A stretch of 7,414 bases of DNA from NCBI GenBank assembly GCA_900548485.1, contig URKL01000088.1:1-7414 (forward strand), written 5' to 3'. Of this stretch, positions 1 through 6,205 are shown piece by piece (position 1 is the first letter of the stretch; the number at the start of each line of letters is the position of its first letter). Under the pieces are notes generated by a model. The model saw nothing but the letters and a program-made list of their open reading frames with translations, had not been told where the DNA came from and searched no databases. Origin of the DNA: an uncultured Succinatimonas sp. (GTDB lineage Bacteria > Pseudomonadota > Gammaproteobacteria > Enterobacterales > Succinivibrionaceae). The position numbers and the translations under genes are program-made.

Positions 1-311
1 TCTAAATTTTTAGGAGCAGGAGTCATGGAAATACCGCAATTGCCAACTACAGTTGAGCTAATACCCTGTAAGAGCATACAATCGGCAAAGTCTTTACTAT
101 TTAATGGCTTAGCATCACAATGACGATGGATATCGATAAATCCTGGAGTTACCACCTTTTCTTTTGCATCAATAGTTAAATCAAAATCACCTACAATTTC
201 CTCAGTACTGATTTTCTCGATTTTATTGCCATTGATTAGAAGGTTGGCTTTATACGGTAGCTCCCCACTACCGTCAACAATTAAACCATTTTTAATTAAG
301 GTTAAAGACAT
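1..311 (-). CDS. N-acyl-D-amino-acid deacylase family amidohydrolase, N-terminal part (runs off left edge)
   Basis: The first 103 residues of an amidohydrolase-superfamily enzyme are visible; the C-terminal three quarters or more lie beyond base 1. The N-terminal beta-sandwich strand (TLIKNGLIVDGSG) leads to the metal-binding motif PGFIDIHRHCD, with H62 and H64 as zinc ligands and D66 after them. Next comes GISSTVVGNCGISMTP, whose C92 fits the zinc-bridging cysteine of D-aminoacylases. This NCG motif separates the D-aminoacylase / N-acyl-D-glutamate or -aspartate deacylase group from dihydroorotases and hydantoinases, which use a carboxylated lysine. The expected reaction is hydrolysis of an N-acyl-D-amino acid to a free D-amino acid and a carboxylate in the cytoplasm; acyl and side-chain preference cannot be read from this fragment. 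The ATG at 311 has a GGGGAG ribosome site followed by a GA run. The gene lies 20 bases after the symporter stop codon, so the two are almost certainly co-transcribed, which suggests the symporter imports its substrate. Confidence 0.82.
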   Translation of the reverse strand, partial: MSLTLIKNGLIVDGSGELPYKANLLINGNKIEKISTEEIVGDFDLTIDAKEKVVTPGFIDIHRHCDAKPLNSKDFADCMLLQGISSTVVGNCGISMTPAPKNL

Positions 312-331
312 TTTTCTCTCTCTCCCCAAGA

Positions 332-1840
332 TTAAGCCTTTTTACCACGAGACTCATAAACGATTTGCAATCTCTGCTCTTCGCTTAACTTATCTTGAGC
401 GGTGAATAAATTAACTACAACTGCACAGACGATAGCCACAATGGTAGCTGGAATTGCAGGACCTGCGAAGGTACTGACGATAAGCTCCTTAAAAGAATCA
501 ACACCTAAGAAGCAGACACCGAAGAGTAAGCCTGAGCCTATGGAAGCTAAACAAGCTTGATAAGAGGCTCTCTTATATAAAGCACCATACACCATAGCTA
601 CAGATACACCCGGAATAATGGATCCGATAACGTTGGTAATATAGCTCATAACATCCTTTGCAAATAAGCAGGCTACGAAAGCTAAGATTAAGGTTAAAGC
701 AGTTAAAACACGAGATACACCGGCTACAGCCTTTTGAGATAATTCCTTACCTGTTACCATTGGATAAATATCCTGAACCATGATACCAACGCCGGCAATA
801 GCATCAGAGCTTGCTGAAGACATGGTGGCACTTAAACCTGCAATCAAGAAAAGTAAGCCTAAAACCGGTCCTAAAATAATGGTAGCGATATAGGTAAAGG
901 CAAAGTCAGGGTTTTGTAATACATAGCTATCCCCATTATTTACAGCAATGGTGTAAGCTGCCATACCGATAATTGCCGGAATTAAAGAGAAACCTAAGAG
1001 CATTACAGCGGATAAAACTAAACCCTTAAGACCAGCTTTTTCATCTTTAGCGGTGTAAACACGAATTCTGTAAGTCGGAGTACCAAAGCACGGAATAAAG
1101 ATGGAGAAAATCAAGGAAACTACAGCCATAATACCTAAAGCTTCATATCCATAGAAGGTAAGTCCTGCAGCATGCCCTGTTGAAGTCATGACGCCTTCAA
1201 TTGCCTCCCATCCTCCAGAGAGCGGAATTGCAATAGCAGCAATCACAATAAAGCCTAACAACAGAAGAATTAACTGAATAGTATCAGTCCAAACTACGGC
1301 TAAATAACCACCGATAATAACGTATACACCAAAGCCGACAACAGTTAAAATCTTAGCTAAAGTAAGATCGATTCCGGACACGAAGCTTAAATAAGTAGCA
1401 CCACCGTTGATGTGATTACCTAACCAAACAATCTCAACTAAATACATCATGATGGCCATAACGTATTTAACTTTCATATTACCGTTATAGTGAAACTGAG
1501 CTTCCTCAGCCATAGTTACAAAGTTTTTATTACGGAGCTTAGTTTTCCAAGCTAAATAAGCTAAACCTAAAACACCTAAAGCTGCACCTAAACCGTAAGC
1601 TGCACCACCCCAACCAAATTTAAAGCCATTAGCGGTAGCACCAATTGAAGATCCTGTTCCAATAAGAGTTGCACCCATAGTACCGAAAACCAAAAGGAAC
1701 GATAAAGAGTTACCTCCTGTAATGTAATCCTTACCTGAGCGTTTTCCGCGAGAGCAATAAGTACCAATTGCGATCATGGCAATAACATAGATTATGAAAC
1801 CTCCTATAAAGAAGGTCATATTTTCTGTTGCTTGTCCCAT
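332..1840 (-). CDS. Sodium:solute symporter (SSS family) permease
   Basis: A 502-residue inner-membrane transporter of the SSS family (relatives include PutP, PanF and SglT), with length and hydrophobic pattern fitting about 13 membrane helices. The motif GGYLAVVWTDTIQ at residues 177-189 is the family's helix-5 signature. The helix-8 stretch around residues 336-360 (LSATMSSASSDA) carries the serine pair (S344, S345) where SSS proteins bind sodium. The frame can be extended to a TTG at 1870, but the ATG at 1840 is preceded by GGAGG with a 5-base spacer and is clearly the start; the extended start would place that GGAGG inside the coding region. It is first in an operon with the downstream D-aminoacylase-like gene and diverges from a PAS-type regulator. 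The substrate is inferred from context to be an N-acyl-D-amino acid, D-amino acid or similar small amide. The sequence alone does not give the substrate. Confidence 0.93.
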   Translation of the reverse strand: MGQATENMTFFIGGFIIYVIAMIAIGTYCSRGKRSGKDYITGGNSLSFLLVFGTMGATLIGTGSSIGATANGFKFGWGGAAYGLGAALGVLGLAYLAWKTKLRNKNFVTMAEEAQFHYNGNMKVKYVMAIMMYLVEIVWLGNHINGGATYLSFVSGIDLTLAKILTVVGFGVYVIIGGYLAVVWTDTIQLILLLLGFIVIAAIAIPLSGGWEAIEGVMTSTGHAAGLTFYGYEALGIMAVVSLIFSIFIPCFGTPTYRIRVYTAKDEKAGLKGLVLSAVMLLGFSLIPAIIGMAAYTIAVNNGDSYVLQNPDFAFTYIATIILGPVLGLLFLIAGLSATMSSASSDAIAGVGIMVQDIYPMVTGKELSQKAVAGVSRVLTALTLILAFVACLFAKDVMSYITNVIGSIIPGVSVAMVYGALYKRASYQACLASIGSGLLFGVCFLGVDSFKELIVSTFAGPAIPATIVAIVCAVVVNLFTAQDKLSEEQRLQIVYESRGKKA

Positions 1841-1845
1841 GTAAT

Positions 1846-1850
1846 CCTCC
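1846..1850 (-). promoter_or_regulatory. Ribosome binding site deciding the symporter start
   Basis: GGAGG on the minus strand, 5 bases before the ATG at 1840. It supports the shorter 502-residue protein over the TTG-initiated extension that begins at 1870. Confidence 0.85.
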
Positions 1851-1864
1851 AAAAAATTTAAATC

Positions 1865-1881
1865 AAACAAAAATTTTGTTT
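1865..1881. promoter_or_regulatory. Perfect inverted repeat over the symporter transcript start (candidate operator)
   Basis: AAACAAAA and TTTTGTTT form a perfect 8-base inverted repeat around one central base. It covers the predicted transcription start of the symporter operon (about 1877), where a bound repressor would block initiation. The composition is AT-rich, so chance symmetry is possible; no protein can be assigned beyond the neighbouring PAS regulator as a suspect. Confidence 0.4.
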
Positions 1882-1883
1882 TA

Positions 1884-1912
1884 AATATAGTAAAAAATTA
1901 AAAAAAACAAAC
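1884..1912 (-). promoter_or_regulatory. Predicted promoter of the symporter-amidohydrolase operon
   Basis: A -10 element TATATT lies at 1889-1884 on the minus strand, predicting a transcript start near 1877 and a leader of about 37 bases. The -35 is poor: GTTTGT at 17-base spacing, overlapping the AAACAAACT motif at 1905-1913. A weak -35 together with the CRP-like site upstream suggests dependence on an activator. Confidence 0.4.
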
Positions 1913-1928
1913 TAATTTTTTGCAAGAT
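1905..1928. repeat. Direct repeat copy 1 in the divergent control region
   Basis: This 24-base stretch begins AAACAAACTA, runs through a T tract and ends CAAGAT. A near-identical copy with one extra base lies at 2071-2095, 166 bases away in the same orientation. Copy 1 covers the -35 region of the symporter promoter. It is a candidate binding site for the adjacent regulator. Confidence 0.5.
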
Positions 1929-1944
1929 TATGACTTAAATCACT
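1929..1944. promoter_or_regulatory. CRP-like site upstream of the symporter promoter
   Basis: TATGA, 6 bases, TCACT matches the CRP consensus TGTGA-N6-TCACA at 8 of 10 positions. Its centre is about 60 bases upstream of the predicted symporter transcript start, close to the usual -61.5 position of class I CRP-activated promoters. Such a site would link the operon to carbon-source status. This is inferred from sequence alone. Confidence 0.4.
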
Positions 1945-2045
1945 AATTTTTTGTTTGATATTTTTTCACTGCACTAAGTCTACAAATATATTTTATTGAT
2001 AATTCATATAGATGATTAAATAAAATACAGCAAACAAAAATATAG

Positions 2046-2057
2046 GTTTTGCAAAAC
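2046..2057. promoter_or_regulatory. 12-base perfect palindrome GTTTTGCAAAAC
   Basis: A perfect 12-base palindrome lies midway between the two divergent promoters, some 100 bases upstream of the regulator start. A second TTTTGCAA occurs at 1918-1925 inside direct repeat copy 1. It could be an operator or an accessory site; the evidence is symmetry and position only. Confidence 0.3.
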
Positions 2058-2070
2058 ATTTATTTTTAAT

Positions 2071-2095
2071 AAACAAACTATTTTTTTTACAAGAT
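2071..2095. repeat. Direct repeat copy 2 in the divergent control region
   Basis: AAACAAACTA, a T tract, then CAAGAT repeat the element at 1905-1928 with one inserted base. This copy lies 30 bases upstream of the -35 element of the regulator promoter. Confidence 0.5.
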
Positions 2096-2124
2096 CACAT
2101 TAACTAAATATTTTTTAGATTTTT

Positions 2125-2153
2125 TTGAAAACAAACTTTTAGTTTGCTAAAAT
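2125..2153 (+). promoter_or_regulatory. Predicted sigma-70 promoter of the PAS regulator gene
   Basis: TTGAAA (2125-2130) and TAAAAT (2148-2153) are spaced by exactly 17 bases, a good vegetative promoter. Transcription would start near 2160, on or next to the first possible ATG of the regulator. That predicts either a leaderless message or use of the internal ATG at 2193. Confidence 0.6.
2132..2146. promoter_or_regulatory. Inverted repeat CAAACT-TTT-AGTTTG in the regulator promoter spacer
   Basis: A perfect 6-base inverted repeat with a 3-base spacer sits exactly between the -35 and -10 elements of the regulator promoter. Its left half is part of AAACAAACT (2129-2137), the third copy of the motif found at 1905 and 2071. 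The position is ideal for repression, most simply autoregulation by the adjacent helix-turn-helix protein. Confidence 0.5.
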
Positions 2154-2159
2154 AACATT

Positions 2160-2831
2160 ATGAAAAAGAATGACACACAAAATGGAAAGCACATGCAAAG
2201 TTTAGATGAAATCAAACCTCAGCTTGAAATGATAATGAAAGGTATAGCCAAGCAATTTGGCAGTGATTGTGAGGTAGTCCTTCACGATCATAAAAAGGGA
2301 TTAAATAAATCTGTGGTCGCTATAGAAAATGGCCATGTTACTGGTAGAAAAATTGGCGATCCTAGTACTAATATTGGCTTTGCCATCTCTAAAAGCAAAG
2401 AGCAAGCTGATGCCCAATATGGATATATAACTAAATTACCTAATGGAAAAATTTTAAGATCGACATCAGTCTATTTTAAAAATGATGAGGGCAAGGTGAT
2501 TGGTGCTCTATGTATAAACCTAGATATCACCAATATCTCTAAAGTAAAGGATCATTTTAACTTTCTTACAGCAGATGACAATAAAGATGTCAATGAAAAC
2601 TTCACAAGCAATGTCTCTGAAATCCTAGATACTCTTATAGAACAATATGCTATAGAAAAAAATGCCGATTATGCCAACATGAATAAAGCACAGATGATCG
2701 AATTTTTAAGTTATCTAGATGAGCATGGAGCTTTTTTAATCCGCAATAGCGGTTCTAAAATCTGCAAGATTTTAAATATCTCAAAATACACCCTTTATGC
2801 ATATTTAAAAGAAATCTCTCCTCAAGATTAA
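2160..2831 (+). CDS. YheO/DauR-type PAS-domain transcriptional regulator
   Basis: A 223-residue cytoplasmic regulator with the two-part layout of the YheO/DauR family. Residues about 15-130 form the YheO-like PAS domain, with DCEVVLHD, the family hallmark TGRKIGDP at 61-68, and LCINLDIT at 117-124. Residues about 176-220 form the helix-turn-helix (KICKILNISKYTLYAYLKEI). Length matches the family. The closest characterised relative by type, DauR of Pseudomonas aeruginosa, represses D-arginine catabolism genes, which fits the D-aminoacylase-like gene in the divergent operon. No Shine-Dalgarno site precedes the ATG at 2160 and the predicted transcript starts there. The ATG at 2193 (residue 12) has GGAAAG six to nine bases before it and is a real alternative, leaving a 212-residue protein with both domains intact. 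A strong terminator follows the stop codon, so the gene is monocistronic and is probably autoregulated through the repeats in its promoter. Confidence 0.88.
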   Translation: MKKNDTQNGKHMQSLDEIKPQLEMIMKGIAKQFGSDCEVVLHDHKKGLNKSVVAIENGHVTGRKIGDPSTNIGFAISKSKEQADAQYGYITKLPNGKILRSTSVYFKNDEGKVIGALCINLDITNISKVKDHFNFLTADDNKDVNENFTSNVSEILDTLIEQYAIEKNADYANMNKAQMIEFLSYLDEHGAFLIRNSGSKICKILNISKYTLYAYLKEISPQD

Positions 2832-2850
2832 AAAAACTCTCATCCTATCT

Positions 2851-2882
2851 AAAAGGATTTAACTTTAAAGTTAAATCCTTTT
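2851..2882 (+). terminator. Rho-independent terminator after the regulator gene
   Basis: A perfect 16-base inverted repeat with no spacer (AAAAGGATTTAACTTT and its complement) starts 19 bases after the stop codon. It is followed by CTTTTTT on the plus strand. In RNA the central bases would open into a small loop. The A-run on the left arm may allow some termination on the other strand too. Confidence 0.88.
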
Positions 2883-2957
2883 CTTTTTTAACTTTGCGAT
2901 AACCATAAAAAAAATAAAGACTATTTTGCTTTAGATTAACAAAAATAATTTTTCATT

Positions 2958-2963
2958 TTGGAG
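2958..2963 (+). promoter_or_regulatory. Ribosome binding site deciding the cupin start
   Basis: TTGGAG lies 6 bases before the ATG at 2970. A longer frame could begin at the TTG of this same element, but its GGAG core fits ribosome binding much better than coding. Confidence 0.8.
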
Positions 2964-2969
2964 TTATTT

Positions 2970-3299
2970 ATGTTTGCCTTTTACAAAGACACTAAGCTTG
3001 AAGATCTAGGTCAAGGAGTTAAGCGCAGAATCTTAGCTCATGATGGTATATTAATGGCTGTTGAAAATCATTTTGAGACTGGGGCTATAGGCGCAATGCA
3101 TAGCCATCCTCATCAACAACTTACCTATGTTTTATCAGGAAAGTTTGAATTTACAATTGGAGATGAAACTCATATTGTAACGGCTGGCGATACCCTTCAC
3201 AAAATGCCCAATGTGATCCATGGTTGTAAATGCTTAGAGGCAGGAGTTCTTTTAGATGTATTTACACCTCAAAGAGAAGATTTCTTAAAGAAAAACTAA
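2970..3299 (+). CDS. kdgF: KdgF-type cupin, linearises 4,5-unsaturated uronates
   Basis: A 109-residue single-domain cupin. Metal-binding motif 1 is MHSHPHQQLTYVLSGKFEF at residues 43-61, with H44, H46 and Q50 as ligands. Motif 2, GDTLHKMPNVIH at 73-84, supplies H84. Glutamine at the third ligand is typical of KdgF. The C-terminal stretch LDVFTPQREDF has D96, F98 and R102, whose spacing matches the catalytic Asp, Phe and Arg reported for Yersinia KdgF (residue numbers recalled, not checked). KdgF turns the cyclic unsaturated monouronates left by pectate or alginate lyases into the open-chain 5-keto-4-deoxyuronate in the cytoplasm. No other uronate gene (lyase, KduI, KduD, KdgK) is visible. 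The gene stands alone between two terminators, converging on the TRAP transporter operon. No convincing promoter was found in the 87 bases after the preceding terminator. A related small cupin of unknown substrate is the main alternative. Confidence 0.75.
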   Translation: MFAFYKDTKLEDLGQGVKRRILAHDGILMAVENHFETGAIGAMHSHPHQQLTYVLSGKFEFTIGDETHIVTAGDTLHKMPNVIHGCKCLEAGVLLDVFTPQREDFLKKN

Positions 3300-3310
3300 T
3301 CAAAAAAATC

Positions 3311-3342
3311 AAAGGTTGTAACCTAAAAGAGTTACAACCTTT
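3311..3342. terminator. Bidirectional terminator between converging kdgF and the TRAP operon
   Basis: A perfect 12-base stem (AAAGGTTGTAAC and its complement) with an 8-base loop lies between the two converging stop codons. The minus strand has the better tail, GATTTTTTTG, so it is a strong terminator for the TRAP operon. On the plus strand the stem is followed only by AATTAGG, so termination of kdgF depends on the Ts closing the stem. Confidence 0.82.
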
Positions 3343-3350
3343 AATTAGGG

Positions 3351-4661
3351 CTAAACAAAGCCAAAATATCTCGGTATAGCTAAAGATAAAGAAGACACAT
3401 AGGTAATTAAAAATAAAATAAATATTTCAGACAAAATAAGCGGCAATAACGGTTTAATCACTCGCTCTATCTTCGCACCACTCACAGAACACCCTACAAA
3501 TAAAGCCGTTCCCACAGGCGGCGTTACAATACCGATACATAAGTTAAAGCACATAATAATGCCAAAATGAACCGGATCAATGCCTATAGTTTTAGCAATA
3601 GGTAAAAAGATAGGTGTAAAAATCAAAATAGCCGGTGTCATATCCATAAACATGCCAACTACCAATAAAATAATATTGATTAACAATAAAATCAAAATCT
3701 TATCATTGGTAATAGACAAAATAGCCTTACTTACTGTTTGAGGTATATGTGCATAGGCCATGATGTAAGACATAATCGTAGATGCGCCAATTAAGAACAA
3801 AACTACACCACTAATCAAAACAGTATCTTTACTAATTGTTTTTAATATTTTTAAATCTATTGTTCTGTACAATAAAGATAAAAATAAAGAGTAAAGAACA
3901 GCCATACACGCAGCTTCCGTTGCAGTACAAATTCCTCCAATAATGCTACCTATTACAACCAAAATTAATCCCAAGCTAGGAATTGCTTGCCAGGTAACAA
4001 TTGCAATTTGTTTTAAGGTGAAAGAATTATTAAGATTTACACCTGCTAAGGAGGGTTTTAGCTTAAAGATAATATAAGCAACCACCATACAGGATAAGCC
4101 CATTAAAATTCCAGGAATATAGCCTGCTAAAAATAAAGCACCAATAGAAGTTCCACCACTTACTACTGAATACACAATCAAACCATTAGAAGGCGGGATT
4201 AACATGCCTGTAGGACAAGATGCAATATTAACAGCTGTGGCTGTATTTACGTCAATTTTTGCACTCTTAACTTCAGGTAATAGAGTTTTTCCTACAGCAG
4301 CTGCGGCTGCAACAGCAGAGCCTGATACAGATCCAAACATCATATTAGATAAAACATTAACGTGACATAAAGATCCTGGTACCTTGCCAACAAACAGATA
4401 AGCAAAATTTACCAAGCGTGTAGCAATGCCGCCTTGATTCATGATATTTCCAGCTAACACGAAAAAAGGCACCGCTAATAAACTAAAACTATCAATACCT
4501 GTAGCTAACTTTTGTCCTGAGGTGATAGCCACTACGTTATAAGGTATGACAGATAACATTACTAAAACAGATGAAACTCCAATTGCAATGGCAATAGGAA
4601 CTCCAACAAAAATAAAGAATAAAAAAATTAAAAGTAAATAAAGTCCGAGACTAGCTTCCAT
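3351..4661 (-). CDS. TRAP transporter large permease, DctM type
   Basis: A 436-residue inner-membrane protein, the ion-coupled transport subunit of a tripartite ATP-independent periplasmic transporter. It is almost wholly hydrophobic, with about 12 helices as usual for DctM. Family motifs include GVPIAIAIG (20-28), AVPFFVLAGNIMNQGG (63-78), the SGSAVAAAAAVGK re-entrant hairpin region (113-125), and near the C-terminus GMFMDMTPAILIFTPIFLPI and GIVTPPVGTALFVG. The frame could begin 18 residues earlier at 4715 inside the small-permease gene. The ATG at 4661 has GGAG nine bases upstream and gives the normal DctM N-terminus, so it was chosen. It starts one base after the small-permease stop codon, which suggests translational coupling and equal subunit production. 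It is the last gene of the operon, followed by the terminator at 3311-3342. The substrate cannot be told from this subunit. Confidence 0.95.
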   Translation of the reverse strand: MEASLGLYLLLIFLFFIFVGVPIAIAIGVSSVLVMLSVIPYNVVAITSGQKLATGIDSFSLLAVPFFVLAGNIMNQGGIATRLVNFAYLFVGKVPGSLCHVNVLSNMMFGSVSGSAVAAAAAVGKTLLPEVKSAKIDVNTATAVNIASCPTGMLIPPSNGLIVYSVVSGGTSIGALFLAGYIPGILMGLSCMVVAYIIFKLKPSLAGVNLNNSFTLKQIAIVTWQAIPSLGLILVVIGSIIGGICTATEAACMAVLYSLFLSLLYRTIDLKILKTISKDTVLISGVVLFLIGASTIMSYIMAYAHIPQTVSKAILSITNDKILILLLINIILLVVGMFMDMTPAILIFTPIFLPIAKTIGIDPVHFGIIMCFNLCIGIVTPPVGTALFVGCSVSGAKIERVIKPLLPLILSEIFILFLITYVSSLSLAIPRYFGFV

Positions 4662-4662
4662 T

Positions 4663-5160
4663 TTAATTATCTCCAACCTTTTCACTGCTTGCTTTATTAT
4701 TTTTGAACAAATCATAAATATTTAAAGCAACAAAAATAAGAATTAATCCTCCACTAATAGGCAGGATTGAATACACATATCCCATAGGAATATGTAGCGC
4801 CGGAGAAGGTTGTAAAAGCATTCTTTTAACTAGATTAATTCCTCCATAAAGCATTGAAAAACAGACAAAAGCTATGACTAATATATAAATAAATAATGAC
4901 CATGCTCGCTTATATTTTTCAGAGCATCTATCGGATAAAATCGTTATCGCCAAATGTCCATTAGTACCAAAAAGGACAGCTCCGCCTAAAAGGCCTAACC
5001 AAATCATAGAAAATCGCGCAACTTCATCTGTAAAAGATGCTGGCTCATCTAATATATATCTTGATAAAACCTGCCAACTTACATCAGAAACCATTATCAC
5101 CAATATAAAAGAGCAAAAATAAAAAATTCCTGAATTTAGTATATGTCGAAGTTTTTGCAT
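4663..5160 (-). CDS. TRAP transporter small permease, DctQ type
   Basis: A 165-residue inner-membrane protein with four predicted helices (about 12-30, 48-68, 86-107 and 126-150), the usual DctQ plan. The stretch at residues 29-60 is the family signature: WQVLSRYILDEPASFTDE, with R34 and E46, followed by WLGLLGG. DctQ partners with DctM to form the membrane part of the transporter. The ATG at 5160 is preceded by AAGGA about 8 bases upstream. The gene follows the binding-protein gene after 67 bases that hold a strong hairpin, and it abuts the large permease with a one-base gap. Confidence 0.93.
   Translation of the reverse strand: MQKLRHILNSGIFYFCSFILVIMVSDVSWQVLSRYILDEPASFTDEVARFSMIWLGLLGGAVLFGTNGHLAITILSDRCSEKYKRAWSLFIYILVIAFVCFSMLYGGINLVKRMLLQPSPALHIPMGYVYSILPISGGLILIFVALNIYDLFKNNKASSEKVGDN
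4671..4674 (-). promoter_or_regulatory. Ribosome binding site deciding the large-permease start
   Basis: GGAG on the minus strand, nine bases before the ATG at 4661 and inside the last codons of the small-permease gene. It supports the internal ATG over the longer frame starting at 4715. Confidence 0.7.
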
Positions 5161-5179
5161 ATAAGTTTCCTTATAAATA

Positions 5180-5216
5180 AAGTTCCACTATAAACTTCAA
5201 ATAAATAGTGGAACTT
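5180..5216 (-). promoter_or_regulatory. Intercistronic hairpin between binding-protein and permease genes
   Basis: AAGTTCCACTAT and ATAGTGGAACTT form a perfect 12-base stem with a 13-base loop, 11 bases after the binding-protein stop codon. On the minus strand the stem is followed by TATTTATAAGG, not a proper U-run, so it is unlikely to end all transcription. Such a hairpin would suit protection of the upstream message or partial termination, giving more periplasmic binding protein than membrane permease. Confidence 0.7.
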
Positions 5217-5227
5217 CAAAGTAAAAA

Positions 5228-6205
5228 CTACAGGGCTAAAATGGCATCAATAATTTCTGAATAGCCTTCCTTCTTTCTTTCCTCATCAATAAAGGATGCA
5301 GTCTTATCACGGAATGCCTGCTTATCAACCTCAACTAAATTAATGCCCATATCTTTAGCTTTTTGTAGGTTAATAGCATCGTTTTTATCCCAAACTTCGA
5401 TTTCTTTTTCGATGGCAACCTTAGCTGCTTTTTTCAGAATATCTTTTTCCTGATCGTTTAAGGTTTCCCAAGTTAAATCAGAAATAAGTACAACATCAGG
5501 GGTCATAGTATGTTCATCAAAGGAGAAATACTTATTAACCTCACAGTGTCTTTGTTCAATAAATGAGGAGATACTATTTTCCGCACCATCAACAACCTTT
5601 GACTGTAAAGCACTATATACCTCAGACCAAGGAACTGGTGTTGGCTGTCCACCCATAGCGCTAACCATGCGCATAGCCATATCACTTTCAGGAACACGCA
5701 TCTTTAAACCTTTTAAATCATCAGGATGTTTAATAGGTTTTGAGGCATAGAAAGATCTTGTACCTGATGAAATTAAGAAAAGACCAATTACACCACGCTC
5801 TTTTGATGCATTGAAGAAGTATTTTTCAGGAAGATCACTTCTCATAAAAGTCTTTACATGCTCATAATCCCTAAAGAAATAAGGAATACTCATAAGACCA
5901 TATCTTGGAGCAAAAGTCTCAGCTAACATACCATTGATTTTACAAATATCTAAAGCGCTAGTGACAGTCTGCTCAGCCATTTCACGCTCTGATCCTAATT
6001 GGCCATTGGGATAAATTACAATGGTCAAATCACCATTAGAGAGCTTGGCTACCTCATCTGCAAAAGCTTGTAAACCTATACTTTGTGCATTTTCCTCAGG
6101 CATGCCATGACCTAAACGCAACTCTCGAGCTTGAGTTGCAAATGATGTGGCTAAAACAGCAGAAATCGCTACACATAAACAGCTTTTAAAAAATGAACTC
6201 TTCAT
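5228..6205 (-). CDS. TRAP transporter periplasmic binding protein, DctP type
   Basis: A 325-residue secreted protein, the normal length for the DctP family. Residues 1 to about 23-26 are a Sec signal peptide: basic N-terminus, hydrophobic core, and possible cleavage after SFA or TQA. The mature protein opens with ELRLGHGMPEENAQ. The core signature at residues 162-210 includes DLKGLKMRVPES, with R170 at the position of the conserved arginine that clamps a substrate carboxylate, then PVPWSEVYSALQSKVVDGAEN. GTRSFYASKPI around R150 is the usual preceding strand. The protein captures a carboxylated ligand in the periplasm and delivers it to the two permeases encoded downstream. The substrate is not readable; an acidic sugar is suggested by the isomerase gene upstream. 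The ATG at 6205 has AAGGAGA about 5 bases before it. It lies 102 bases after the isomerase gene with no terminator between them, so it is probably in the same operon. Confidence 0.95.
   Translation of the reverse strand: MKSSFFKSCLCVAISAVLATSFATQARELRLGHGMPEENAQSIGLQAFADEVAKLSNGDLTIVIYPNGQLGSEREMAEQTVTSALDICKINGMLAETFAPRYGLMSIPYFFRDYEHVKTFMRSDLPEKYFFNASKERGVIGLFLISSGTRSFYASKPIKHPDDLKGLKMRVPESDMAMRMVSAMGGQPTPVPWSEVYSALQSKVVDGAENSISSFIEQRHCEVNKYFSFDEHTMTPDVVLISDLTWETLNDQEKDILKKAAKVAIEKEIEVWDKNDAINLQKAKDMGINLVEVDKQAFRDKTASFIDEERKKEGYSEIIDAILAL

Larger units (their letters stand above)
1841..2159. other. Divergent control region between the symporter and the PAS regulator
   Basis: This 319-base stretch holds no gene and is strongly AT-rich. 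It contains the promoters of both flanking transcription units, a CRP-like site, the 24/25-base direct repeat pair, and inverted repeats at 1865-1881, 2046-2057 and 2132-2146. It also has a recurring CAAACAAAA element: 1864-1872 and 2031-2039 on the plus strand, and within 1946-1957 on the minus strand. The stretch from about 1965 to 2025 shows no structure I could identify. Confidence 0.75.

Noticed and set aside
312..331. GA-rich run before the amidohydrolase ATG as a phase-variation repeat
   Set aside because: The GA run is only about four units long and outside the coding frame; it is too short to support slippage-based switching.
1841..1870. TTG-initiated N-terminal extension of the symporter
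   Set aside because: It would place a perfect GGAGG site inside the coding sequence and start within an inverted repeat over the predicted transcript start; the ATG at 1840 is far better.
1905..2095. Repeats in the control region as a CRISPR array or replication iterons
   Set aside because: There are only two imperfect long copies with irregular spacing, no array structure, and no replication gene nearby; promoter-linked operators explain them better.
2893..2937. Possible kdgF promoter (TTGCGA or TAGATT boxes)
   Set aside because: No -35/-10 pair with acceptable spacing could be assembled, so no promoter is annotated there.
4662..4715. 18-residue extension of the large permease overlapping the small-permease gene
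   Set aside because: The added residues are basic and unlike DctM N-termini, and the internal ATG has GGAG at normal spacing.
5503..5697. 64-residue minus-strand open frame
   Set aside because: It lies wholly inside the binding-protein gene in another frame of the same strand, and has no ribosome site or recognisable motif.
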